Translations under genes and position numbers: made by a program
Notes under the pieces: generated by a model
What the model was told of the DNA's origin: nothing
Database searches by the model: none
The model's input: only the letters and a program-made list of their open reading frames with translations
Shown here: positions 1 through 8,945 of the stretch, piece by piece
Layout of the letters: each line of letters starts with the position of its first letter
Numbering within the stretch: the first letter of the stretch is position 1
Assembly (NCBI RefSeq): GCF_003254055.1
Contig: NZ_QKZT01000018.1
Location: 1 to 64,000 of the forward strand
DNA length: 64,000 nucleotides
Reading direction: 5' to 3'
Origin: Algoriphagus chordae
Lineage (GTDB): Bacteria; Bacteroidota; Bacteroidia; Cytophagales; Cyclobacteriaceae

Positions 1-248
1 GACTGTAATACCGTATCATAACGCAGCCAGTCACAATGAATATAACGGCTAGCCCCAGTCCAGATGCTTAGCCAAAATGAAGTCACAATATCTGCCGGAT
101 CATAGCCTCTGTTAGATCCCGGCTGAGGTAAATCAAGGGAGCTGAGATACTCCTCGATTCCAATCTGATCCACAAAACGCTTCATCAAACTCATTCCCCC
201 AAAGGGTGTGACTGGCTTGTCGGAATACTCAATCGGCAGATTAACCAT
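1..248 (-). mobile_element. IS1380-family transposase, N-terminal part, cut by the window edge
   Basis: A reading frame enters from the left edge on the minus strand and begins with an ATG at 246-248. The 82 visible residues start MVNLPIEYSDKPVTPFGGMS and continue with a helical stretch (MKRFVDQIGIEEYLSS) and an SFWLSIWTGASRYIHCDWLR segment. This is the typical start of IS1380-group DDE transposases in Bacteroidota. The catalytic domain lies outside the window, so intactness cannot be judged. The IS end should lie between about 250 and 308. A GG at 307-308 followed by ATCA is a possible terminus plus 4-bp target duplication, but this is a guess. The family call rests on recalled N-terminal similarity. 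Confidence 0.72.
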
Positions 249-309
249 TTTGGTGAGATTTAATTCTATTAAAAATCGTGGTTTTCTATTCCCTTTCAAA
301 GATTTTGGA

Positions 310-1027
310 TCACTTTACTATTCCTATTGCATAATTGGGGCTAAAGCAAACTTCTTCCAAAATAGGTGTACAATTAAGCGCAGCATTTGCATTTGATCTG
401 CTTTTCTTACCTGATTCATTCTTTGGAAAATAGGTATATACCTTCTCCCCATTTTGCACAAACCATCCTGTGCTCAATTCCTCATCCCAAGAGATCATCT
501 GTATGTCTCCAGAAAAATCTTTACTCCATATCGTATAGTTATTGACCTGAAGCTTTTTCTGGTTGGATGAAGATCCCTCAGGAAAATACTTGAGTATAAA
601 TTTATCAAACCCTCCATCATCTCTTCTTTCAAGAATTAATCGAAAAAATGCATCCTTCTGCTTTCTTTTGATGTCGTTGATCGTTTTGGCCGAGCGGATG
701 GGCACTGAGAAAACATTGTATGTGATTTCCACTTCAATCACTCTGCCTTCTTCATGGACTATAGCTTTGTTCCAATGGATTTTCTTGATCTGATTCCTTA
801 CTCGTGCATTCGCTCCTGCTGATACAGGAACCCCAAACTCTTCTTGGGGCCCAAACCAAGCCTTCGCATCTGCTACTGCTTGCTGAGCATCAGAGATTGG
901 GGTCTCAACAGGTTCTTCCTCACTTACACAGGAGGCAATAACGAGCATCATAGCCAGAAGCAGAAATGACCAAAATCCAGATCTACTTAAAAATTTGTAC
1001 TTGAGGGGGGGGGTAAGTGTTTTTCAT
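310..1027 (-). CDS. Hypothetical lipoprotein, reading frame broken at a G9 tract
   Basis: The uninterrupted frame covers 310-951 (213 residues). A natural start is the ATG at 1025-1027, but the frame breaks at nine consecutive G (C on the coding strand), 1005-1013. With one base fewer the N-terminus would read MKNTYPPLKYKFLSRSGFWS followed by FLLLAMMLVIASC, a complete lipoprotein signal with its lipobox cysteine. The mature part is polar (238 residues in all when restored) and has a CxxxxxxxC pair near the C-terminus. No known domain was recognised. As printed the protein would need an internal start at 951, which leaves only a short hydrophobic stub. The C-terminus stops two bases from a possible IS1380 end, so it may also be truncated. 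Slipped-strand phase variation and sequencing error are both possible. Confidence 0.6.
1005..1013. repeat. Homopolymer G9 tract inside a lipoprotein signal region
   Basis: Nine consecutive G bases lie eight codons or fewer after the best ATG of the minus-strand lipoprotein gene. A length of 8 restores the frame; 9 as printed breaks it. Such tracts are classic substrates for slipped-strand mispairing. Confidence 0.85.
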
Positions 1028-1192
1028 AATAGATTTCATAAAATAATACTAGTTAAGTGTCTAAAAACTTCTTAAGTATAAACCTTCGTGGCTATAAAAG
1101 CAATAGTAGTTTAGAAATTTTCTAAAAACTTATCATTCTGTTAACAAGCGATAACCCACATCTTCCCTCATAAATTTTGACTAGTAAACCAA

Positions 1193-1220
1193 CAAAACCC
1201 GCCATTTCTGACGGGTTTTG
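1193..1220 (-). terminator. Hairpin terminator downstream of acnA
   Basis: A perfect 9-bp stem (CAAAACCCG at 1193-1201, CGGGTTTTG at 1212-1220) encloses a 10-base loop. It lies about 80 bases beyond the acnA stop on the minus strand and is followed there by a T-rich run. The rest of 1028-1298 holds no convincing gene; it would also carry the promoter of the lipoprotein gene. Confidence 0.6.
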
Positions 1221-1298
1221 CTTAATTAAAATCTAGCATGAAATCCAACATTTGCGGCAGCCCGCATCGGTCATCCTACATCAAGCACCCAACATCCC

Positions 1299-4076
1299 TT
1301 ATTCCTTTAAGAAATCCCTCAAAACATAATTCAAAATACCTCCATGCTTATAATAGGCGATTTCCACTTCTGAATCCAAGCGGGACAGCACCTGGATTTT
1401 CTTCTCCTGGGCTTCTGACTTCACGGTCACCTCGAATTGCTGGGAAGGGGTCAATCCTGACTCAATCCCCAAAATACTGAACTCTTCTTTACCCGTCAGT
1501 CCCAAACTCCCGGCATTTTCCCCTGGCAAAAACTGAAGTGGAAGTACACCCATTCCCACCAAATTACTTCGGTGAATACGCTCGTAGCTTTCTGCAATCA
1601 CAGCTTTGATGCCTAGTAGATTTGTTCCTTTGGCTGCCCAGTCACGGGAAGATCCCGAACCATATTCCTTTCCTGCCAAAACAACAAGTGGGACACAAGC
1701 TTCCTGATATTTCTCGGAAGCTTCGAATACAGACATTTCTTCACCAGAAGGAACGTAAGTGGTAAACCCGCCTTCTTGGGTACTCAATTGATTTTTGATA
1801 CGGACGTTGGCAAAAGTACCTCGTACCATTACTTCATCATTACCTCTACGCGAACCGTACGAATTGAAGTCTGGTCGCTCTACTCCTCGTCCGTTCAGAT
1901 ATTTCCCAGCAGGCGTATCAGGCCTGAATGATCCAGCCGGAGAAATATGATCTGTAGTGATCGAATCTCCCAGTTTCAATAAAACTCTTGCGTTCACGAT
2001 GTCTTTTGCTTCCGGTACATCTACAGAAATGCCTTTGAAGAAAGGCGCTTCTTTGATGTAGGTACTGCTATCATCCCAAGGATAAATTTCCCCTTCACCA
2101 GATTGTAACTCTTTCCAAATATCATTTCCTTCGAAGATCTCCCCATAGCTTTTCGCATAATCATCAGGAGAAAGGACTTTTTTCGCCACCTCAGCTATTT
2201 CATCATTAGATGGCCAGATATCCTTCATATATACTGGCTCCAAATTCGGGTCATACCCTACTGGCTCATTGTACAAATCCACATCTACACGGCCTGCAAG
2301 TGCATATACGACCACGAGCATCGGGGACATGAGGTAATTCATTTTCACCTGAGGATGCACACGAGCTTCAAAGTTTCTATTTCCAGAAAGCACCGAAGCC
2401 ACGACCAGATCATTATCCTCCACTGCCTGTGCAATGTGTCTAGGAAGTGGCCCTGAGTTACCGATACAGGAAGTACAGCCATAACCGACGGTGTGGAATT
2501 TCAAGGCTTCTAAGTCTTCTAGTAGCTCTGCTTTTTCTAAGTAGTCCGTTACCACTTTGGAACCTGGAGCCAGGGAAGTTTTCACCCAAGGTTTTACATC
2601 TAATCCCAATTCACGCGCTTTCCTAGCCACAAGGCCAGCTCCCAGCATTACGGAAGGGTTGGAAGTATTGGTACAGGAAGTAATCGCTGCGATGACGATA
2701 GAACCATCATACAATTCAAATTTCTCATTGTGCAGATCCACTGATACAGTTTTCAACCCATTTTTGATCTTGGTTTTGATCTCCGTCTCTGCAGGAGCTT
2801 GCACGCCTGATTGATCCTCGGTCTGCCCTCCTCCTTCTTCAAGAAAGCGGGAAACTTCTTCTCTTTTTTCGATAGGGATGTATTGACGACCGTGAATTGA
2901 CTCCAACAATTCACCAAATTTCGGTTTGAAATCTTTCACCAAAATCTTGTCTTGAGGACGTTTTGGGCCAGAAACAGTGGCTTCGACCGTCCCCAAGTCC
3001 AATTCCACTACAGAACTATAATTGATGAGTTCTTCGTCTTTTCTCCAAAGCATATTAGCCTTACAATAATCCTCCACCAATTTGATCTGCTCTTTGGAAC
3101 GATTGGTCTTGCCCATATAATCAAGCGTGCGATCATCAATTGGGAAATAGGTAACCGTACAGCCAAACTCTGGAGACATATTCGAAATCGTAGCTCTATC
3201 AGGAACTGAGAGATGATCTAGACCTGGTCCAAATACCTCCACAAACTTCCCTACTACGCTATTTCTTCTCAGCAACTCGGTAATGGTCAATACCATATCC
3301 GTAGCGGTAGTCCCTGCTGGTAGTTTACCAGTCAGCTTTAATCCAACTACCTCTGGCATGATAAAGTAAATCGGCTGGCCTAGGATGGCCGCTTCTGCTT
3401 CTATCCCTCCTACTCCCCAGGCTACAACGCCGATTCCATTCACCATCGGCGTATGAGAGTCTGTACCTACTAGCGTATCAGGAAAGACAGAACCATCCCG
3501 CTTGATTACTCCCTGAGCTAAATATTCCAAATTTACCTGATGGCAAATCCCCATTCCTGGAGGCACCACCGAAAAGTTATTAAAGGTCTTCTGTGCCCAT
3601 TTGAGGAACTTATATCGCTCCGAATTACGCTCATATTCTTTCTCTACATTCTTCTGATAGCTGTAGTTGGTTCCAAAGTAATCCACCTGCACCGAATGAT
3701 CGATCACAAGATCTACTGGGATCAAAGGATTGATCTTACTTGGGTCTTTACCTTTTCTTTTGGCTTCAGATCTCAAAGAAGCAATATCCACCACTGCGGG
3801 TACACCAGTGAAATCCTGCATCAGCACTCTGGCCGGTTTAAATGGAATATCTTTATCTGAGGGTTCAGGGGACCAATTGATCAGCGTCTCCAAATGCTCT
3901 TTGGTGATCGCAAAATCATCAAAATTCCTTAGGGCATTTTCTAACAAAATTCTTATAGAAAAAGGCAAATGCTTAACTGGGTGACCACTTGCTTCAAGTT
4001 TCTCCAAACTCCAATAGGTATGTTCTCCAGTTGAAGTTTTTAGTGTAGTTTTAATCTGGTATGGGTCTTGGCTCAT
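1299..4076 (-). CDS. acnA: Aconitate hydratase (AcnA type)
   Basis: This 925-residue enzyme interconverts citrate and isocitrate in the TCA cycle, using a [4Fe-4S] cluster. Length and motif order match the AcnA/IRP1 subfamily. The cluster cysteines are visible at residue 468 (TSCTNTSNPSV) and at 534 and 537 (GYGCTSCIGNSG). The swivel domain contains GDSITTDHISPAG, and the segment EYGSGSSRDWAAKG carries active-site residues. It begins MSQDPYQIKTTLKTSTGEHT, which fits the usual AcnA start. It is monocistronic on the minus strand, with a hairpin terminator downstream. A low-complexity linker around residues 415-440 (EEGGGQTEDQSG) is slightly long but not unusual for Bacteroidota. Confidence 0.95.
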   Translation of the reverse strand: MSQDPYQIKTTLKTSTGEHTYWSLEKLEASGHPVKHLPFSIRILLENALRNFDDFAITKEHLETLINWSPEPSDKDIPFKPARVLMQDFTGVPAVVDIASLRSEAKRKGKDPSKINPLIPVDLVIDHSVQVDYFGTNYSYQKNVEKEYERNSERYKFLKWAQKTFNNFSVVPPGMGICHQVNLEYLAQGVIKRDGSVFPDTLVGTDSHTPMVNGIGVVAWGVGGIEAEAAILGQPIYFIMPEVVGLKLTGKLPAGTTATDMVLTITELLRRNSVVGKFVEVFGPGLDHLSVPDRATISNMSPEFGCTVTYFPIDDRTLDYMGKTNRSKEQIKLVEDYCKANMLWRKDEELINYSSVVELDLGTVEATVSGPKRPQDKILVKDFKPKFGELLESIHGRQYIPIEKREEVSRFLEEGGGQTEDQSGVQAPAETEIKTKIKNGLKTVSVDLHNEKFELYDGSIVIAAITSCTNTSNPSVMLGAGLVARKARELGLDVKPWVKTSLAPGSKVVTDYLEKAELLEDLEALKFHTVGYGCTSCIGNSGPLPRHIAQAVEDNDLVVASVLSGNRNFEARVHPQVKMNYLMSPMLVVVYALAGRVDVDLYNEPVGYDPNLEPVYMKDIWPSNDEIAEVAKKVLSPDDYAKSYGEIFEGNDIWKELQSGEGEIYPWDDSSTYIKEAPFFKGISVDVPEAKDIVNARVLLKLGDSITTDHISPAGSFRPDTPAGKYLNGRGVERPDFNSYGSRRGNDEVMVRGTFANVRIKNQLSTQEGGFTTYVPSGEEMSVFEASEKYQEACVPLVVLAGKEYGSGSSRDWAAKGTNLLGIKAVIAESYERIHRSNLVGMGVLPLQFLPGENAGSLGLTGKEEFSILGIESGLTPSQQFEVTVKSEAQEKKIQVLSRLDSEVEIAYYKHGGILNYVLRDFLKE

Positions 4077-4231
4077 GATAAAAAGAGGCTTTGGTTAAAA
4101 AAAAGGATACATAGATGTAACTCAAAATTCTTGCTTAGGATTCCATCTTTGGTAATTGAGTCCCAAAGTCTTGCCATAAAGCGGGGAGATTTTCTCAACT
4201 TTAATTTAACTTAAGAAAATCAAATTTTTAC

Positions 4232-5290
4232 ATGGGCTACATTCTTCTTCGAGTATTCAGTGCTTTTTTCCTATTCGCTACATTTTTCCCCTTGGTCAAA
4301 CTAGACTATTGGTGGGTACGGATATTCGATTACCCCAGACTGCAAAAACTGGCAATCATGCTGGTTTTGATTGCTTGCTGGATATTCATAGTTAGCACCG
4401 AGTCCAGCCCAGAGCCATATATCTGGATATCAGCTTTAACACTAGCTTCTCTTTACCTCGCTACCAAAGTGTGGCCCTTCACGCCCTTAGGCAAGAAAAT
4501 GATTGAGACTGTCCCCTATTCCGAGGAAGCAGGAATACATATTCTGGTAGGAAATGTCTATCAATACAATAAAAAATTCCACAAGGCGGTCTCTTTGGTA
4601 AAGACCGTGGATCCAGATTTGATATTCTTTGTAGAGACAGATAAAGCATGGGAAAAGGGACTTTCTGAAATAGAAGAGCATTATCCAACTCAGATAAAAC
4701 TCCCTATGGATAATACCTATGGGCTACTGCTTTATACTCGAATGGAAATCGTTCGTCAGGAAATTAATTATCTGATCGATGATGAAATCCCTTCTCTGGA
4801 AATAGATTTAAAGTTGCGGAATGGGGAAATAATTACCATTTATGCGATTCATCCTACTCCTCCAGTTCCTGGAGAAAATGATGATAGCACAGAAAGAGAT
4901 GCTGAAATTTTGCTGGTAGGAAAAAAATCTAAGGAGAACTCCAAGCCTTCCTTGGTCATAGGAGATTTAAATGATGTGGCATGGAGTTATACCACAGAGC
5001 TGTTTCTAAAAAACTCCGAAATGGCTGATCCACGTCGCGGGAGAGGGCTTTTCAATACTTTTCATGCGAAAGTACCACTATTCAGATGGCCGCTGGATCA
5101 TATCTTTTTGAGTGAGCATTTTGGCCTAGCCAGTTTGAAAGTTCAGAGCGCTATAGGCTCAGATCATTTTCCTATTTCATTGAAAGCTGTACTAACACCA
5201 TCTGATGATACAGAAACGATGGAAGCAGATGGAGATGAGAAAGAAGAAGCAAGAGAAAAGATCAATCGCGGTCGTGAAAAGGAGGATTAA
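4232..5290 (+). CDS. Membrane-anchored endonuclease/exonuclease/phosphatase (EEP) family protein
   Basis: The first 85 residues form three membrane segments (about 4-22, 37-53 and 64-80). An EEP fold follows from about residue 100 to 325: LVGNVYQYN near the start, DLIFFVETD with the metal-binding Glu, VIGDLND in the middle, and a closing LDHIFLS...IGSDHFPI that supplies the catalytic Asp-His. This layout matches the YafD-like group, whose substrate is not known. The C-terminal tail is highly charged (EADGDEKEEAREKINRGREK). The gene stands alone, divergent from acnA with a 155-bp gap. The ATG at 4232 is the only start giving a complete first membrane helix. Confidence 0.85.
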   Translation: MGYILLRVFSAFFLFATFFPLVKLDYWWVRIFDYPRLQKLAIMLVLIACWIFIVSTESSPEPYIWISALTLASLYLATKVWPFTPLGKKMIETVPYSEEAGIHILVGNVYQYNKKFHKAVSLVKTVDPDLIFFVETDKAWEKGLSEIEEHYPTQIKLPMDNTYGLLLYTRMEIVRQEINYLIDDEIPSLEIDLKLRNGEIITIYAIHPTPPVPGENDDSTERDAEILLVGKKSKENSKPSLVIGDLNDVAWSYTTELFLKNSEMADPRRGRGLFNTFHAKVPLFRWPLDHIFLSEHFGLASLKVQSAIGSDHFPISLKAVLTPSDDTETMEADGDEKEEAREKINRGREKED

Positions 5291-5336
5291 AAACTAGACT
5301 TCTTTCTCCCGCCAAAAGTCGGGTCAAGTCTAAGTT

Positions 5337-5366
5337 CAACGAGTAAATTGGAGATTTTACTCGTTG
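5337..5366 (+). terminator. Hairpin after the EEP-family gene
   Basis: An 11-bp perfect stem (CAACGAGTAAA at 5337-5347, its complement at 5356-5366) with an 8-base loop lies 46 bases after the stop codon. There is no strong T tract, so its termination role is only inferred. Confidence 0.4.
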
Positions 5367-5422
5367 CTCGTACAAGGTTAAAAGTAGCCTTCATCAGTGA
5401 ACCAAGCAGATTCCAAAACAAA

Positions 5423-5464
5423 AAGAGGGGAGAAAATGCCTAAAACTGCATTTTCTCCCCTCTT
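5423..5464. terminator. Strong bidirectional terminator between convergent genes
   Basis: A 16-bp perfect stem (5424-5439 with 5448-5463) starts AGAGGGGAGAAAATGC and encloses an eight-base loop, 5440-5447. It has an A-rich left flank, which gives a T tract on the minus strand. It sits between the plus-strand EEP gene and the minus-strand mla operon and can serve both. Confidence 0.8.
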
Positions 5465-5545
5465 CTATTTGTATACAAAATTCTAGATGGGCTATTTATC
5501 GAAGCCATTTAAATCAAATGCATTCAATTAACCCAACAGTTCTTC

Positions 5546-6523
5546 TTAGTTATTTTCCTTTGCTTCTGCTTTTTGCTTTCGCTTAAAACCTTTGTTGAAA
5601 GGCCAAGTATATTCCAATGCATCCATACCGCGATTCAAGTTGTATGCCGCAGAATCAGCATTCTCGAGGGTACTTTTAAGGCTTTGAGCAAATTCTGGAT
5701 CGCTCAAGAGCATTCCCATTGAATTGCTAGGATCGTTAAACTTATCAGTAACTGCGCTTAGCTTCTGAGTCATTTCCTCTGAGTTGGCTGCAGCTTGCTT
5801 TAGGCTCTCCATAGAGTTTCTCAAGTCAGTAGCCATAGTCGTATCAGTCACCAGGTCATTGAAGAGATTGCCTTTCTGATTCAGTTTGGAGGTGAAGCTA
5901 TTCAATTCATTAATCATTCGATTGCTATTAATCGAAGCTTGATTAAGGTTATTTACTATCGCTCTGAAGCTTTCTGCCATCAGGGAATCTGTGAGAGCAG
6001 CTCCTACCATTCCTTCGCCTTCGGCTAGTTTGCTGGTTAGGTTTTTTAGGTTACCAGTGATTTCCACTAGGTTTTCATTGTTGACTTGCAATGTCTCCAT
6101 CATCTGATCAGTATCTAGCGGCATCACAGACTCCAGTCTATCTCCGTCTTCTACTGGTGGAGCCAAGGTGGTTCCTCCATAGATCATAATGATTTTGTTG
6201 CCTATAAGGCCATCAGAACTGATTGTCGCTTTGGAATCCTTTCTGATGAATTCCACGACTTCTTCTTCCACGTTCATTTCTATCTCTACCTGAGAATCTC
6301 CGTAGAAATTGATTTTGCGGACTGTTCCGATTTTCACTCCTGAAAACCAGATGTTGTTTCCCGTCTGAAGGCCTCCGATATCATCGAAAACAGCTTTCAA
6401 CTGGATTGACTTTACAAATTTTTTCTGCTGACCACCTAGAGTCAACACCCCGGCAACAAGGATAGCTATGCCTAAAAAGACAAATATGCCTACTATAACT
6501 GATCTTTTATTTTCCCCTCTCAT
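5546..6523 (-). CDS. mlaD: MlaD-family MCE-domain substrate-binding protein
   Basis: A single N-terminal membrane helix (about residues 10-29, VIVGIFVFLGIAILVAGVLT) is followed by one MCE domain (about 38-115, with GLQTGNNIWFSGVKIGTVRK) and a long helical region rich in Asn, Ser and Met. MCE proteins form periplasmic rings that pass phospholipids between the inner and outer membranes. It is the last gene of the mlaE-mlaF-mlaD operon and overlaps mlaF by four bases (ATGA). At 325 residues it is longer than E. coli MlaD (about 180) because of the C-terminal coiled-coil-like tail, which is common in Bacteroidota. Transport direction and substrate are inferred only from the family. Confidence 0.9.
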   Translation of the reverse strand: MRGENKRSVIVGIFVFLGIAILVAGVLTLGGQQKKFVKSIQLKAVFDDIGGLQTGNNIWFSGVKIGTVRKINFYGDSQVEIEMNVEEEVVEFIRKDSKATISSDGLIGNKIIMIYGGTTLAPPVEDGDRLESVMPLDTDQMMETLQVNNENLVEITGNLKNLTSKLAEGEGMVGAALTDSLMAESFRAIVNNLNQASINSNRMINELNSFTSKLNQKGNLFNDLVTDTTMATDLRNSMESLKQAAANSEEMTQKLSAVTDKFNDPSNSMGMLLSDPEFAQSLKSTLENADSAAYNLNRGMDALEYTWPFNKGFKRKQKAEAKENN

Positions 6524-7272
6524 GAGTTGATGAAATTATAATCGTAAAATGATTTGATACGTTTGTCTTCTGCATTTGGAAATACTTCTTCGAAAGTCCC
6601 CACTGCGTCAAACTGACCATCCAGCAGCACTGCCACTCGATCTCCTGTTTCTTTGGCACAGGTCAAATCGTGCGTAATGACGATGGATGAGGTATTGTAC
6701 TCTTCTCGAACTTGTGTGATAAGCGTATTGATTTCTCCGCAGGTAATAGGATCCAATCCCGCCGTAGGCTCATCATAAAGCATGATCTCTGGCTCTAATA
6801 TCAAAGTGCGCGCCACACCGATTCTTTTCTTTTGTCCACCAGAAAGCTCCGAAGGCATCTGATTGATAGACTGTGGTAATCCCACACTGTCCAATAAACC
6901 TTCTATTTTCATAGTGATCTCCTTCTTAGTCAGATTCTTAATGTTTCTCACCAGAGGAAATTCCATATTCTCTCGAACTGTCATACTATCGTAAAGGGCT
7001 GAGTTCTGGAAAGAAAAGCCAATACGTAAGCGTAACTCATTTAAATCCTTGGTTTTAAGAGTAGAAACCTCCTTGCCAAGCACCTTCATCAACCCTTCAT
7101 CCTGCTTCAGGAGACCAACCATGATTTTGATCAAAACAGACTTGCCAGAACCTGATTTCCCTAGGACAACCAAATTCTCTCCTTTATATAAATCTAGATC
7201 TACTCCCTTGAGTACATCCAAGTCTCCAAAAGACTTCTCCAAACCGCGAATTTCTACAACCTTATCTTCCAT
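6520..7272 (-). CDS. mlaF: MlaF-family ABC ATP-binding protein
   Basis: This 250-residue ATPase shows all nucleotide-binding motifs: Walker A GKSGSGKSVLIK (about residue 38), Q-loop FSFQNSALYDSMTV, signature LSGGQKKRIG, Walker B IMLYDEPTAGLDP and the H-loop VITHD. Retention of lipid asymmetry in the outer membrane is the known role of the family. It lies between the permease gene (2 bases upstream) and the MCE gene (4-base overlap), so translation is probably coupled. Confidence 0.92.
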   Translation of the reverse strand: MEDKVVEIRGLEKSFGDLDVLKGVDLDLYKGENLVVLGKSGSGKSVLIKIMVGLLKQDEGLMKVLGKEVSTLKTKDLNELRLRIGFSFQNSALYDSMTVRENMEFPLVRNIKNLTKKEITMKIEGLLDSVGLPQSINQMPSELSGGQKKRIGVARTLILEPEIMLYDEPTAGLDPITCGEINTLITQVREEYNTSSIVITHDLTCAKETGDRVAVLLDGQFDAVGTFEEVFPNAEDKRIKSFYDYNFINS

Positions 7273-7274
7273 AA

Positions 7275-8072
7275 TTAAAATGCTCGGATTGCGTTTACGA
7301 TCTGAAGTACAAGCAGTTCTTCAATAAATATCAAGAACATGGCCATTACCACCGCAGCATTTGCGGCACGGCCGACACCCTCTGTTCCTTTAGAGGAATT
7401 ATAGCCCTTGTAACAGCCCACAATTCCTATGGTAAAACCAAATAATAGGGATTTCAATACCGAAGAAGTTATATCAAGGAATGAAATCGATTCAAATACC
7501 TGCACAAAGAAAGTGGTCATACTCACCTTTTCATTGGCACTTACACTGAGAAAAGATCCCATCAATGCTACAAAATCTGTGTACATCACCAGTATGGGAA
7601 TCATTAAGGTAGTGGCTATCACTCGCGTAACCACCAGAAACTTGAATGGGTTGGTCGCCGAAACCTCCATCGCATCAATTTGCTCCGTCACTTTCATTGA
7701 ACCTATCTCAGCTCCTATACTGGAGCCCACCTTACCTGCTGCTATCAGCGCTGTAACTAATGGCCCCATAGCTCTTACCACTGCGATGGAGATCAAGGAA
7801 GGCAACCAAGAGGTTGCTCCAAACTCCGACAGTGAAGGCCTGGATTGGTTGGTAAATACTATACCCACAATAAAGCCTGTGAGAGATATCAAAGGCAAGG
7901 ACTCCACTCCAATGCGATAGCACTGATGGATAACCTCCTTAAATTCATAAGGCGGCATAAATACCTCTTTGAAGAATCGCCTTACAAAATTCCAAGCGTC
8001 CGCCAGTCCAGTAAAAAACTTATCTATTTTCTTTGAAAGCAGGGGCTTTCTATCTGCTGCTTTTTCGGTCAT
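7275..8072 (-). CDS. mlaE: MlaE-family ABC permease
   Basis: The 265-residue product has the MlaE/YrbE layout: an amphipathic N-terminal segment, then about five or six membrane helices. The conserved stretch AAGKVGSSIGAEIGSMKVTE, followed by QIDAME, is the coupling helix that meets MlaF. It is the first gene of the operon. An ATG at 8070-8072 gives MTEKAADRKPLLSKKIDKFF. Two further Met residues occur later, but neither would keep the conserved N-terminal helix. Confidence 0.92.
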   Translation of the reverse strand: MTEKAADRKPLLSKKIDKFFTGLADAWNFVRRFFKEVFMPPYEFKEVIHQCYRIGVESLPLISLTGFIVGIVFTNQSRPSLSEFGATSWLPSLISIAVVRAMGPLVTALIAAGKVGSSIGAEIGSMKVTEQIDAMEVSATNPFKFLVVTRVIATTLMIPILVMYTDFVALMGSFLSVSANEKVSMTTFFVQVFESISFLDITSSVLKSLLFGFTIGIVGCYKGYNSSKGTEGVGRAANAAVVMAMFLIFIEELLVLQIVNAIRAF

Positions 8073-8945
8073 ATATTCTATAAGATGGCTCGAAATTAAT
8101 TAAATTATTCAAAAGGATAGTTTTAAAATACTTCAAAGGCTTAGGATTAATTTTAAGAGGGATGATCTTCTACGCTTTTCAAAAATTTTACTGCTTCATT
8201 TTCCTCAATTTTTTTGCTGAATTTGCTCATCCTTGAAAGGGCGAGACAGCAAAATTACGCTTGGATTTTTACTCGCTTTTCAGTTCTCTTTTCGGGCAAA
8301 ATTTAAGGCATATCCAAGCAATCAATTTTTAGAAAACTCAGGGAACCCTCCGGGATATCCAAGTACGCAAATTCCACACCAAGACTAAAACCAAAAAACC
8401 ATTTCCCTTCGAAAATCCTTGGATCCTGTCCTGCTTTGGAAAATGTGTTTTTTTTGGATTCTATAGATTTCCCTCGAGTGATTTTATCGGTAGGAGCTAA
8501 GATTCCCTTGAGCGAAGTTTGGTAAAACCTGAAGTCAGAAACCACTCCACTGAAAGCCATTTCTCAAATATCCCTGTCTTCTGTGAAGAAAAATTCTTAG
8601 TGAGAAATCAGAATTCCTCTTTCACTGCAACATCTAGCTCTATCAGGGAATTTTAAAGCCTTCATCATTCCTCCTCGTATATTTAGATAAGTCTAATTTT
8701 TTTAGCCTAGACAAATTATGAGACACCTAAACCAGCTTTATCTCACAATAAATCAGATCTTTAGACCAACAACAAGAAAGTAAAGCTTACTAAGCTAGTA
8801 CTCGGTATTAGAGCTATACCTGGAAACTAGCAAAACTCTCTATTTACCCCCACCGTAGATTGTTCTGCAAATTAATAAGCAGTATCGAAGTCTAAAACAG
8901 GACTGGATTTTAGTTATTTTGCCAAGATTTATTTTTCAGTCAACT
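8073..8945. other. Long gene-poor spacer between mlaE and the DUF389 gene
   Basis: About 870 bases without a convincing gene. The only long frame is an 85-codon minus-strand frame at 8303-8560 (starts MAFSGVVSDFRFYQTS), which has no recognisable domain and no clear promoter. The spacer must hold the promoter of mlaE at its left and that of the DUF389 gene at its right; a near-consensus -7 box, TTATTTTG, ends at 8921. No hairpin element of the repeat families found elsewhere was seen here. Confidence 0.45.

Noticed and set aside
8303..8560. 85-codon minus-strand frame MAFSGVVSDFRFYQTS... in the mlaE-DUF389 spacer
   Set aside because: No domain, signal, promoter or partner gene, and other frames of the spacer are equally open. 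Kept only as part of the described spacer.
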